From: Lycium barbarum
Lineage: Eukaryota; Streptophyta; Magnoliopsida; Solanales; Solanaceae
Length of the DNA stretch: 64,000 bases
Assembly: GCF_019175385.1 (NCBI RefSeq)
Contig: NC_083341.1
Span: forward strand, 18,112,203 to 18,176,202
Reading direction: 5' to 3'
In this document: positions 53,943 to 64,000 of the stretch, in pieces
Position numbering within the stretch: the stretch's first letter is position 1
How the letters are laid out: each line of letters starts with the position of its first letter
Made by a program: the position numbers and the translations under genes
Notes under the pieces: generated by a model
What the model saw: the letters and a program-made list of their open reading frames with translations, nothing else
Told to the model about the DNA's origin: nothing
Database searches by the model: none

Positions 53943-54224
53943 TTATAGTAAGGATTTTCTTACCTGATCGACTAGACAAGATAGCCTGTATATGGAAAAA
54001 CAATCAATCAACATACCTAAGAGTGATGCAAGAGCCCATTGTACAGCTTCTTGCTCTGCCTCTTTCTTAGTGCGTAGAGCTGATCTGGATTTATATTGGG
54101 AACCATCGAAAATGATTTTCGATATAAACTTCGGTTCATGATCCGAAACCATATTAACCGTCCTATAAATTGAGCGCGTTTTACCAGATTTTTGTGCGTA
54201 CTCATGAAGTTGCTTCTTATACAT
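53943..54224 (-). CDS. dsRNA-binding-motif (dsRBM) protein fragment, left arm
   Basis: From ATG at 54224 the minus strand encodes MYKKQLHEYAQKSG, then PKFISKIIFDGSQY, then RTKKEAEQEAVQWALASLL. This is the alpha-beta-beta-beta-alpha pattern of a double-stranded-RNA-binding motif, with the helix-2 KKEAEQEA signature (KKxAK-like) that grips the RNA phosphates. It is about 70 residues, then SLL and a GGTATGT that could be a splice donor; the frame reads on to 53943. Plant DRB proteins and Dicer-like proteins carry such domains, usually in pairs; only one is seen here. Downstream (53750-53900) an acidic HEVEHIQED-type repeat is encoded on the same strand and may be a later exon. It could be a truncated gene, a pseudogene, or one exon of a real DRB-like gene. 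The frame is intact, unlike its inverted copy. Confidence 0.68.
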   Translation of the reverse strand: MYKKQLHEYAQKSGKTRSIYRTVNMVSDHEPKFISKIIFDGSQYKSRSALRTKKEAEQEAVQWALASLLGMLIDCFSIYRLSCLVDQVRKSLL

Positions 54225-54503
54225 CCTCGCTCTATTTAAAACCAACTTCTCACACCGATTAGTACTATTCTCAATTAGATGTTCCAGGCTTCAATAAAAC
54301 TTGAAAAACCCATTATGAGAATGCCAATTTTGTTTACATCTTTTTTCTTTTCTTTTAATAACTGTAATTGTTGAAGAAAAAGAAAAAGATGTAAACAAAA
54401 TTGGCATTCTCATAATGTGTTTTTCGAGCTTTATTGAAGTCTGGAACATCTAATTGAGAATATAACTAACCGGTGTGACAAGTTGGTTTGAAATAGAGCG
54501 AGG

Positions 54504-54720
54504 ATGTATAAGAAGCAACTTTATGAGTACGCATAAAAATCTAGTAAAACGCGCCCAGTTTATAGCACAGTTAAGATGAGTTCGGATCATGAACCGAAGT
54601 TTTATCGAAAATCATTTTCGATGGTTTCCAATATACATCCAGATCAGCTCTATGCACTAAGAAAGAGGCAGAGCAAGAAGCTGCACAAGAGGCTCTTGTA
54701 TCACTATTAGTATGTTGATG
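54504..54720 (+). pseudogene. dsRBM fragment, right arm, with a stop
   Basis: Begins MYKKQLYEYA at 54504, then TAA where the left arm has CAA (Gln). The rest of the motif is still recognisable (TKKEAEQEA-like KKRQSKK in a shifted frame, because of a one-base change before FISKI). It is therefore a dead mirror copy of 53943-54224. Confidence 0.85.
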
Positions 54721-55440
54721 GATTGTTTTTCCATATGAAGGCTATATTGCCTAGTCGATCAGGTAAGAAAATCCTTACTATAATTAAAAAATTTGAGATA
54801 ACTCTACTTGTCGAGTCACATTTCATTTTGTCATGAACATGTAATTTACAACGCCAACAAGCTAGCCATGAGGTAGAACACATCCATGCATATATACATG
54901 AGGTAGAACACATCCAAGAAGACTGTCGTGAGGTAGAAGACATCCACAAAGCTAGCTGTGAGGTAAAACACATCCACTTTGATATTTGCCATATATAATA
55001 GTTTAATCTATTCCGAGAGTTCTCATTTAAAACACGTCGTGGAGTTTTTGTTTCTAACCTGATGTTCGTCTTGAAATCGAGGTAGAAGTATTTTGATGAC
55101 TAATGAACTCAGTTGCATGCAAAGACTTAGACTCATCTCTTTGTAAAGTAGATGATTCAGTGTTTTTCTTTGCAGCAAATCTTCCACTGAATTTGTGCTT
55201 GATTCTATTGATTAAAATAGAAAAGAACATTCACTGGTACAACTAGGATAACGAAAGAAATAAAATTATGATAATAGATTGTAATGTTCAAGTCACAGAG
55301 GAGAGCAACAAGTTTCTAAGAGTGTCTATATTTAGGCTAGGTTAAGCCTCTGGCTTCCAATCCAAATGATGGTTCTTGTTACTCAGTATGGTACTCTCTC
55401 CAGTGTTAACGATTCTCTTAGATGCACCTTTCATAGCTTA

Positions 55441-55934
55441 AGGAAAAATTAAACACAAAACTGTGCGATATGGGATTTATATAAATGCTGAGATAATTGT
55501 AATACTTTCACTGAATTGTATTGAAAATTAGATAAACATTCCCAAATCATCAAGGAAGCTCTCTACTGCCTATATTAGTTAAAGGTCTAGGTGGGGATTT
55601 CGGACCCTGACCAAATGTTTCTATATTATCTCTTGTTATATTGCAGAGTCGGCCAATCCCAGCATTCACTTGGAGGATTATCATCTACAATAGCAGCTTC
55701 TGTTTCAAAGTACTTCAAGTAAATGATATTACTGGTAACGGACCGAAATATGAGCTGACAAATATTTAAATTGTTGGTGATTATATGATGAAAAATGGGT
55801 AATGATGAATACCTATTTGATATTAGGTAAAACTATAAGACAAATGAATAATAAAAGTAAGAATCATTTTAAAGCAAAAAAAGACAATTATATACTAGTA
55901 TACAATTTGACAAAATGATGTCTAGTATAACATA
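55441..55934 (-). repeat. Outer extension of the right arm, shared with the copy at 58 kb
   Basis: 'gagtcggccaatcccagcat' (about 55647), 'gaccaaatgtttctatatta' and 'tgacaaaatgatgtctagt' are present inverted at 58190-58310 and about 57940. The left arm lacks this part, so the right arm belongs to a longer unit. The repeat resumes after the SINE (56113-56150). Confidence 0.85.
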
Positions 55935-56093
55935 TTGTCCCTATCTCACTTTTTGTCTTATTTTCCTTTCTTGAGCCGAGGGTCTTTCGGAAACAGCCGC
56001 CCTACTTCTCAAAGTGGGGGTTAGGTCTGCGTATACTCTACCCTCCCCAGACCCCACATTGTGGGATTCTACTGGGTTGCTTGTTGTTGTTGT
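55935..56093 (+). mobile_element. TS-family SINE
   Basis: Contains 'cttgagccgagggtctttcg', 'gaaacagccgccctacttct', 'ggttaggtctgcgtatac', 'accctccccagaccccacat' and ends (TTG)n, the features of the Solanaceae TS SINE. The flanks TGATGTCTAGTATAACATA (55916-55934 and 56094-56112) are an identical 19-bp duplication. Pol III-type element; apparently 5'-shortened. Confidence 0.92.
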
Positions 56094-56234
56094 TGATGTC
56101 TAGTATAACATAGTGGTGGGTTGGTGGTCAATTGTGTCATTGCAATTATGCCAATTTGAATAGCAATACGGAAATTTACAGAAATAGCACATTTTATTGT
56201 CACTCTTAAGAGTTTAGCATCCATAAGGAAACTT

Positions 56235-56350
56235 ATGCAAAAATAGCACTTCGCCAGGAAAATAACCTGGCATACGCCAGGAGCCTAGTGGGAAAGTTCC
56301 TGGCATATGCCAGGTCGCCAGGTTTTTTTTCTGGCAAAGTGCTATTTTTT
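56235..56350. mobile_element. Small palindromic MITE
   Basis: 'caaaaatagcacttcgccag' at the left is inverted at the right (CTGGCAAAGTGCTATTTTTTG). Inside are two short palindromes CCTGGCATACGCCAGG and CCTGGCATATGCCAGG. The whole 110 bp could fold on itself. No coding; no clear target duplication found. Confidence 0.7.
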
Positions 56351-57655
56351 GTAACAACCCGTTTGGTTGTTATTATTTTTTTGATGCTTTTGACCCTTTC
56401 CTGAGCTTGGTTAGCTCACATTTGATCCGAGGGGATCGTTGACACTCTTCCCGAGGTCTTTCGATGTGATTTGGGTGATTTTATGAGAAATTTGGGCTTA
56501 AAGCAAAATGTGAGTTTACTCAAAGTTGACTTTTGGGTAAACGAATCTTTTCGAGAATCGGTCGATTCCGAGAGTCCGTACGGTCTTTTAGAACTTGTGT
56601 GTATATTCGGTTTGGTTCTCAATGCACTCGGGTGCATTTTGGGACTTGGATTGGGAAGTTAGTTTTGAGGTATCGGGGGTTGACTCGATCAAGGAGACTT
56701 CCGTTGGGAATTCCGAGGTCACGAGTGCGTTCGTAGCGCTTTTTAATGTATAGATGCCTATCTGGTTTGTGAGCAAATGGTCTCGGCTGATAATTGGGAT
56801 TTCGGGTTGAGTTCATGAAAGTTGAGTTACTTTTCTGGTTTCTGGTGTCCGCTTCTGCTACACCAGGGTCGCGGTAGCAGTAACGTAGAAACGGCGGCCC
56901 TGTGTATTTCCTGGTGGACTGCTGAAACGGTCAAGGGACCGCTATTGCAGTCTGTTTATCGCTATAGCGGGTGACGGGCAGTAGCTGGCATTAAATGAGT
57001 GTTAAAAGCCCAAATCCTTCATTCATTTCCTATTCCGAAACTAGAGCCATTTGGGAGCATTTCAAGGTATTTCTTGGAGGAACACTATTGTGGTAAGTCA
57101 TTCCATCTTCATTACTATTCCATTATCCTTTAATCATCATAGAAATCCCCTAATTCATGCTAGAATCCCAAAGAACTTGAGGATTAAAAGAGGGTTTAAT
57201 GGGTTCTTTCCTAAATGATTTGTAGACTATACCCCTTTGAATTATGGATTGGGTTAGCTTCATTTAGCATGGAAATGACGATTAGAAGCTATTGTAACAT
57301 GTTTCCTTCATTATTAGTGGCTAATTTATGAATTGGGAGTTAGGTTTTATATCCAAATTTGGGGGTTTCTTCTAGAATCTAAATTTTCCTATTCTATGAG
57401 TTTAACTGGCTAATTGTTGATGAAATTGATCATCTAGAGTACTAATTTCATGTCGAGACCTATAAATTCCTAATTTCATCTTATTAGTTCATAAACCCTA
57501 TTCCATTGGTTGAGATTTGGGAGTTAAAATAGGAGTTTTTTTTTTTTTTTTTTGGTTTCTTCTTGATTTTAATTCCATATTCGGATATGGAGACTTTCAT
57601 TACTTTGAGGCGCGACGGAAGGGCAAGGCTAACGATTGACATTCTAATGAGCTTT
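56351..57655 (+). mobile_element. Truncated Gypsy LTR fragment
   Basis: Starts TGTAACAACCCGTTTGG, an LTR-like TG start. The GC-richer body ('gttgacttttgggtaaacga', 'gaatcggtcgattccgagag', 'gtttatcgctatagcgg') is of a kind common in Solanaceae Gypsy LTRs. It fades near 57600 ('gaggcgcgacggaagggcaa') with no primer site or internal region. A T-run lies at 57537-57555. Short frames on both strands here are chance. Family is inferred from likeness only. Confidence 0.6.
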
Positions 57656-57659
57656 TGGT

Positions 57660-58713
57660 GCTACGGATGGACATAGCCTCTCTGTAGAGGCAGCTTCCGT
57701 TTCAAAGTACTTCGGGTAAATGATTTTACTACTTATAATAGGTAGTGCTCCTTAAGTTTAACATTAGAATACTTTTGCCAAGTAAACTGATAATGTAACC
57801 ATGAGAAATAATTGGACCAATGGTGATGGTCATGACGTAATTGACCACTAATCCACTTCATTATAATATATTATTATCATTTTATTATATAATTTGATAA
57901 ACTAATATGATAAAAACATTTACTATAATGAAATGGTCGACTAGACATCATTTTGTCAAATTGTATGCTAGTATATATATATTTTTGGCTTTGAAATAGT
58001 TCTTACTTTTATTATTTATGTACCTTATAGTTTTACCCAATATTAAATAGGTATTCATCGTTATCAATTTTTTGTTCATTTTCATCATATAATCACCAAC
58101 AATTTAAGTATTTGTCGGCTCATATTTCGTGCCGTTATGAGTAATATTATTTACCTGAAAATCTTTGAAACGAAAACTGCCTCTACAGAGCAGTTATTGT
58201 AGATTATAATCCTTCAAGTGAATGCTGGGATAGGCCGACTCTACAATATAACAAGAGATAATATAGAAACATTTGGTCAGGGTTCGAAATTCCCACCTAG
58301 ACCTTTAACAAATATAGGCAGTAGAGAGCTTCTTTGATTTGAGAGTGATTATCTAACTTTCAATACAATTCAGTGAAAGTATTATAACTATCTCAACATT
58401 TATATAAGTTCTATATCGCACTGTTTTGTGTTCAATTTTTCCTTAAGCAATGAAAGGTGCATCCAAGAGGATCGTTAACACGGGAGAGAGTGTCATACTG
58501 AGCAGAAAGAGTAACAGGAGCCTTCATTTGGATTGGAAGTCACAGGCTTAACCTAGCCAAAATATAGAGACTCTTAGAAACTTGTTGCTCTCTTCTGTGA
58601 CTTGAACATTACAATCTATTTTCATGATTTTATTTCTTTCGTTATCCTAGTTATATCAGTGAATGTTCTTTTTTATTTTAATCAATAGAATTAAGCACAA
58701 ATTCAGTGGAAGA
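57660..58713. repeat. Third copy of the dsRBM-flanking unit, cut by an LTR
   Basis: 57670-57730 ('gtagaggcagcttccgtttc', 'cttcgggtaaatgattttac') is inverted at 58143-58195. 57930-58440 is the inverse of 55440-55935. 58450-58713 repeats the left arm 53255-53518 in the same orientation ('aacaggagccttcatttg', 'aagcacaaattcagtggaag'). At 58713 the match stops abruptly where TGTTGACACCC begins, so this copy lost its dsRBM part to the LTR element. No dsRBM frame remains here. Confidence 0.85.
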
Positions 58714-58890
58714 TGTTGACACCCAATTTTCTCCCACCTTTCCTCCGAAATACCTATTTTTCGCTTCTAATATTTTGGCAACTTTAAAAAATAATTATTT
58801 GCATTTTTACTATAATTATTAGCTTTTATTAATACCGGCATTTCATTATTCTATCATTATCTTTTACTACCGTTACTACTACCATTATCA

Positions 58891-58921
<31 letters not shown>

Positions 58922-58949
58922 TATTATTATTATTATGATTATTATTATG

Positions 58950-58982
<33 letters not shown>

Positions 58983-61622
58983 ATTGTGTTATTATTATTA
59001 TTACCAGTATTATCATAATGGGCGTTTCAACATTTTTACCACCTTATGCATACGCATCGCATTTATTCCACATAATTAAATAATAGTGTTTATTTACTGT
59101 GGACTTTCGAAATATTATTGCACGGCTATTACGACGACATATAATTTTATTGCCTGGGCACTAATAATTGCATATTTTATATTAAGTAATATCTTAACAC
59201 ACTTTAGTATAGAGTTATTTAAATAGGTCTTTTATTTAAAATGTAGTAGCCCAATCAACCCATACTATTTTTTTGATCAATTCATAAAAAAGCAACCCAA
59301 TGTTTTTCATCCGCCCAACCCATATTTTCAGCCGATTCAGCCCAAACAATTACTCAAACGGACCAGCCCATACCCGTTTAATTTATACCCGACCCGGCTC
59401 AACTACCCTTTTAATAAAATATGAAACCCTAGGGTTTCATACTTTTTCCTCACCGCCGCTCACCTCTCCCCTCTCTTCTCTCCCCCCACGTTGCCTCTGC
59501 CACTTCCACCTTCTCCTGTTCCCCACGCTCACTGCCACCCCCATTCCCTCTGTTCCCCACGCGTCTCTCTTTTTATTCGACACAATGCAAAGCAAAACCC
59601 TATAAATAGGGGCGTTTAAATCGTTTGAAGGGGATTTTTTTTTTCCGGAAACACCCCCAAGAACCTTGAGGCTTTTTTTTTAGTCATGAAATTCCCAAAG
59701 AATTAAAGTTTGAGCCACCTTGAATTCCTTAAAAATATTAGTTTTTAGTAGTCAAGAATACCCAAATCAATTTTTTCTTTTTTCATTCGCCTGGTTGCTG
59801 CTGCGAATCCGAGCATCGCAAGCTCAGAAACAGGGTTTTTTAGCGGCCAAAATCCCCCTTAAGCAATATTAGTACATGAGCTTTACTTCTGCATATCGGG
59901 TCAAGAATACCCAAATCAATTTTTGTTTTCGTTTGCTTTGGTACTGCTTTGAATCCGCACATCGCAAGCTTGGATTTGATAGTGTTTGAGTAGATTGGAA
60001 ACCCTCCGAACCCACTTCGCTGCACCCGAAGAAGGTCAGTGAAGCTTCTCTTTTTTAGTTATCTTGAATTTGTAGTTGTTTCCCCGCTTAGCTGTGTTTT
60101 AGGATGGTATTGTGGTAGCTTTTAATTACTAGTTCAATATCTGCTTATGTGTGTTGGTTGTCGTTCTTATTTAGTTATGTTCGTTAATGGTTGCAAGCAT
60201 GTTTAGGCGCATTAGCTTTTTAGCATTATTTCGGGTTCAGCCGTATTGTATTGTTTAGTTGGTAATCTTCATCTCCTTTTAATTTTATCGTTTTCTTATG
60301 TGTGTTTTAATTCTTGCTCGTTTGTTTCGATTTCTCGCTTAATATAGTGGTTAGTATTCAACAGTATGATCTCATGTTAGCTGCTTAAATGATTTGCCTC
60401 CATATTTCGTGTTAATGTTTTAAGGTAGTTTGAAGTGTTAGTTTCATGTATATTTAGCTGCTAGTCTTTATCCCATTATGTCTATGATTCAAGTATAGTA
60501 GTGTAGTTCAGAGAAGCTTGAACTATTAATCTGTTATTTATTTGAAGTATTAATCTGTCAGGAAGTAGATCTCTGTAGCATGTTATGTGTCTATCGGATG
60601 CTAGTTATCGTGTGTGATAGGAATAATCCAATAAATATTACGCTGTTTGATTCAGTTTATATTGACTGTTGCCCTGTTCATGTGTCATAAATGTGTGTTG
60701 GCCGAATTGTGTATATATACTTAAATATACACAATATATATTTAACTTATCGATCTGTTTTGAGTCTGTATCTTATATGTTTAGCCATATTTATCGATCA
60801 CATACTAATCTTTTTCCTTTCGTTTTTATGCATGACCACCGCGTGCGAGTCCGAGGAACTCGTCTTCTTCCGCATTCGATGCTGGACTAAAGCCCAACGA
60901 AACATTCTATCGAGTCAGCCCCATCAGCTGTGTAAAACGATTCTGGGCCGAGGCCCATAACAGCATCAACAATGCACAACAATTGGCCTGAAATGGGTTG
61001 ATCCATTTAATTCCTTTCCTCCTCTATTTTATGCTCCGTTGTGCATTTTTGCTTTGGTATTGAATGACTAACACTTTGCCTTGTTTCGTTTTCTTAACAT
61101 TAGATGAATCCTAGCGGATTAGTGGGGATAATGTTAGTAGTAACGGGTAGTTAAATTTAAAGGGGAAACCAAAACTTAATTCCCTAGGTTTCAGTTTCTT
61201 ATGTTAAAATTATTTAAAGTCTTCTTTTATGCAAATTATTATATTTTCTCTAAATCTTATTTTAAGCAATATTCTTATATTTTCCTTAAAACCTTAACAA
61301 CCTTTCTTAGCCCTTTTTCTTAAAATTCAAAGCACCTTATTTAGCATTAATTAATTAACCTAAGTTTGGCCGGATAACCGTAAGTTAACGGATTCTAAAG
61401 GATGCCTAACCCCTTCCCTTTATGATAATATAGAACCCTTACCTAGAATCACACTGATTAAGTAGACTATTAACGGAGGTTTAGTTAGCTTTACCTTAGT
61501 TAATAATTAGGTGCCCTAATTTACCTTGAAATCAATTAGGTGGCGACTCCTTAAAATAAGCAAAATAGGAATCTCCAATATGTTGTACTCTAATTTCAAC
61601 CCGGTTAAAATGGGGTATAACA
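58714..61622 (+). repeat. 5' LTR of an Ogre/Tat-like Gypsy element (2909 bp)
   Basis: Starts TGTTGACACCCAATTTT and ends GGGGTATAACA, followed by a primer site. It contains an imperfect (ATT)n tract (58880-58985), a C/T-rich stretch (59450-59570) and a TATA box. Long LTRs with this start and an arginine-tRNA primer site are typical of Ogre/Tat elements. No second LTR is in the window. The five bases before it (GAAGA/AAGAT region, 58709-58713) would be the target duplication. Confidence 0.8.
59601..59608 (+). promoter_or_regulatory. TATA box of the Ogre-like LTR
   Basis: TATAAATA preceded by CCC and followed by GGGGCG; transcription would begin about 30 bp downstream in the LTR. Confidence 0.7.
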
Positions 61623-61625
61623 GCT

Positions 61626-61643
61626 TGGCGACTCTGCTGGGGA
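61626..61643 (+). other. Primer binding site (probably tRNA-Arg)
   Basis: TGGCGACTCTGCTGGGGA, three bases past the LTR end. This sequence is the one I associate with Ogre-type elements using tRNA-Arg; the tRNA identity is from memory of the family. Confidence 0.8.
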
Positions 61644-62220
61644 ACTTTAGGTTCTTAACCATAACGACTTAGGTTAATAATTATTTAATTGAATGTTTTG
61701 GGTGTTTTGCCTTTATTTTTGCTTTATTGTTTTCTTATGTGCTTTTAAATGGTTGTTTTATTCTGACAAATTTTCTATGTTACTGCTTTCCTTAAACAGG
61801 CATTCCGTTCATATTTCCTCCATTTCTAGAAACTTCACACTATCACACGTACACGCGAGGTGTGTTTTGCGCACCCGCAAATTTCTTCATAGAATCCAAA
61901 TTTTAGGAGCGTTGGTGTATGCGCGGGGTACCCGAATAACAGGGACCGCGTAGCCTTCTCACTCGAGTAGTCCGCTCGGGAACCTTGTGTCTAGTAAGAC
62001 AAATCTTAGAAAACTTAAGATAGAGCTTTGCCACCAATTTTATTAAGTCATGCATGCATAAACCTTAGGTGGGTCGATCCTAGGTATCGGTTCCACAATT
62101 ATAAAACCTACCAAATCGTCGACGGGTTTGCATAACCCAACGACCGACAAGCATATTATGTGTAACGTGATAGTGATAGAAGGATCCAAGCTTAATCATG
62201 ACATGTCGAGTTTGGGAATC
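61644..62220 (+). mobile_element. Leader of the Ogre-like element
   Basis: Follows the primer site with no gag start yet. 'gcgcggggtacccgaataac', 'gtccgctcgggaaccttgt' and 'gggtcgatcctaggtatcgg' look like the untranslated leader of such elements. Ogre leaders often carry an extra ORF, but none is seen here. Confidence 0.6.
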
Positions 62221-64000
62221 TAAGTTTGAAGGAATCAAGTTTGATGTTCTTAGGAAAGTTTGAGATTTTGTTTCAAATTTGTATATGAACTATGTTTGAA
62301 GGTTTGAATGAGTTTTGTTCATCTAGAAAGCATAAGTTGTTACCTTTTCTGTTTGACATTACAGTATATGCTCAAATGTTTGTTACAATGCCTCCATCTC
62401 TGATTTCAAGTATCATGGCTGAAAAATTATTTATGATGTTAGTTAAAAGGAACAATCAGTTTCTACTTCATTATATTTTTGTTGGCCTCTATCATTTGCA
62501 ATAAGAGGTGTTAGTCTTTTAATCTCTTCTTCCTTTATATAGTTGTTGGCTTTGTTTATTGCATTATAGTATGGTTGTTTGTTTAATAAAAACAAAATAA
62601 TAAAAAATGATTTTTGATCTTGTCTGTTCATACCTCCTTTAGCTTTGAAAACTTTTCTAAGCCATGCCTTGCTTACTCTCCACTGGCCAAACGTAAACAA
62701 CATAATAAGTCTTATCTCCTATGTTAAACTGCTCAAGAGATGTAAAAAGGATAAGGTGACTAGGGGGTGGAAGGTTCTCCACTTCTAAATAATAATTGTT
62801 TGAGTGATTTCCTTTGAAGGTAGATTAAGAGATGTCGTTTGTTTGAAGTGTTGGAGTGATTGTGTGAAGATGTTTGGTCCCTTGTCATTAATATTAACCC
62901 ATGTTTTAATGTTACATTTTCAAAAAACAAAAAAAAATATTAACCCATGTTTAGCATAAAGGTGCATCTTAATAGTTGTTCTTTTGATATAAGTTCCCAG
63001 ACTCTTTCTTGTCCCTAATCATTTTGGCTATATTTTGAACCTGCTTGGATACTCTTGAAATCTGAGTTTTCCCTTTTTGTCATTTTAATTATTTTCAAAA
63101 TTAGTTTAAGTCATGAAAATCCTTCAAAGTGAATTACTTGATACTCCACTTGTTGTTAGCTTGTTAAAAATGTGTCATTCTCGATACTCCTTCTTTACCC
63201 CTCTCTTTATTTGCATGACTTGGGGAATATGCCAATCCCAAAATGATCATGAGTTTCTGCTGAACCTGGGACCACTAATACAAGCTGTTGTCCTCCTGAG
63301 GCAAGCACTTGCTATGAATAGCTGCTACTAGTTCTTGTTGTTTTCTCTGTGGCTGTACAAGGGGCCACCATGTATTACTTGACTAAGATGAAGCGAATTG
63401 TTTCATTGCCTTTGAGAATATCGTACTTTGGTTGCTTTTGAGGAACCAGGGTTGTGTGTTGAATTATTGACAGTTTTCTGCTATCTGTGACTGTTGCTAT
63501 CTGATTGCTGGTATTTATGATAAAACACCTGTTAACCACCTTTTGAATGGACTTGTTGTTGTACTTTAAGGCATCATATGCTACATTGGCAAAAAAAAAA
63601 AAGTGGTTACCCTATTTGATACCAGTGCTGCTCTAGGGGTAAAATTGTTGTTGTGTTCTTGAGCATTGAAATCACACTTGCTATACTTTGAATTCTGGAA
63701 AAAACAGATGCGTTTTTTTGTGACTTGAGTTATTGCTTTGTTTTACAAAAGATACACTGCTGGTGATGTTGAGTTTAAAGAAACATAAGCTACATTGATA
63801 ATGTCTGTATGATTGGTGTGTTGGGAAATAATGTCCTAGAATCTGCATATAAGACTGTAAAGTAGCCTGAAGTTTGTCTTTTCTCTAATACTTTGAAGCA
63901 TGCCTTGTCTGACCCTCTGAATTGCCCTTTGCCTGAATTGTGCCAAAATGACTCAAGTATCATCATGTCTTCTTTAAAATTACAAGTCTGCACTCAATAT
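62221..64000. other. Sequence of unclear origin, no gene seen
   Basis: After about 62220 the base composition returns to AT-rich and no Gypsy protein can be read, so the Ogre-like element is either interrupted by an insertion or truncated here. Frames such as 63113-63331 have no domain I know. The stretch 63350-63990 (moderate GC, few repeats, 'tgattgctggtatttatg') could be intron or UTR of a host gene to the right; this is a guess. Confidence 0.35.

Larger units (their letters stand above)
53250..55440. repeat. Long inverted repeat (arms ~1.1 kb, loop ~15 nt)
   Basis: The left arm runs about 53250-54357 and the right arm about 54373-55440 in reverse. Matching blocks run the whole length: 'gaatgccaattttgtttaca' / 'tgtaaacaaaattggcattc' at the centre, the dsRBM exon, an intron-like stretch, 'gcaaatcttccactgaattt' / its complement, and 'agagagtaccatactgagca' / its complement near the ends. 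Arms differ by roughly one base in ten in the parts I compared. The central bases between the arms are about 54358-54372. Confidence 0.93.

Noticed and set aside
56416..56816. Overlapping frames of 62-73 residues on both strands
   Set aside because: They fall in the Gypsy LTR fragment and show no known domain.

Overview
The window looks like nuclear DNA of a flowering plant, almost certainly of the nightshade family (Solanaceae). The evidence is a TS-type SINE with a (TTG)n tail, a degenerate Tnt1-94-like Copia element, a tRNA-headed poly(A) SINE, PIF and Stowaway MITEs, and one intron-rich plant protein-kinase gene. I cannot resolve the genus. Base composition is AT-rich with many A/T and (AT)n runs. 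Nearly everything except one host gene is transposable-element sequence, much of it nested.

Layout. 0-7.2 kb: MITEs, tandem repeats, a plastid-DNA insertion carrying broken psbB and petD pieces, an Au-like SINE, a foldback element and a solo LTR with a perfect 5-bp target duplication. 7.2-17.2 kb: a complete Ty3/Gypsy element (two 2.4-kb LTRs, GTAGC target duplication, tRNA-Met primer site, polypurine tract). Its pol is open, but its gag has three stops and a frameshift. It split an older AT-rich repeat array (6.7-7.19 and 17.2-19.8 kb) that ends in a Helitron-like hairpin plus CTAG. 20.4-23.4 kb: two foldback elements with 9-10-bp target duplications (Mutator type) and a PIF MITE inside a Stowaway MITE. 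23.9 kb: a Copia RNase H relic.

25.1-32.0 kb (minus strand) is the one apparently functional host gene, a CBL-interacting protein kinase (CIPK, SnRK3). I could assemble 14 coding exons with consistent phases. Two introns use GC-AG splice sites, and three introns carry MITEs.

32.7-37.8 kb: nested Mutator-type foldbacks, one inside another, and a Pack-MULE-like element carrying a broken serine-rich reading frame. 38.3-43.7 kb (minus): a dead Tnt1/Tork-like Copia element with 374-bp LTRs and an ATTAA target duplication. 43.7-48.3 kb: no gene seen. 48.3-51.8 kb: an internally deleted L1-type LINE with a 12-bp target duplication.

53.2-58.7 kb is the most unusual stretch. A fragment of a gene encoding a double-stranded-RNA-binding motif is duplicated head to head around a loop of about 15 bases, giving arms of about 1.1 kb. 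A third copy lies at 58 kb. This cluster is itself interrupted by a TS SINE, a Gypsy LTR fragment and an Ogre-like LTR. A transcript through the centre would fold into a long imperfect hairpin. 58.7-64 kb: the 5' LTR (2.9 kb), primer site and leader of an Ogre/Tat-like element that runs out of the window or is disrupted after about 62.2 kb. All coordinates and differences were read by eye; family names come from recognised motifs, not from a database search.
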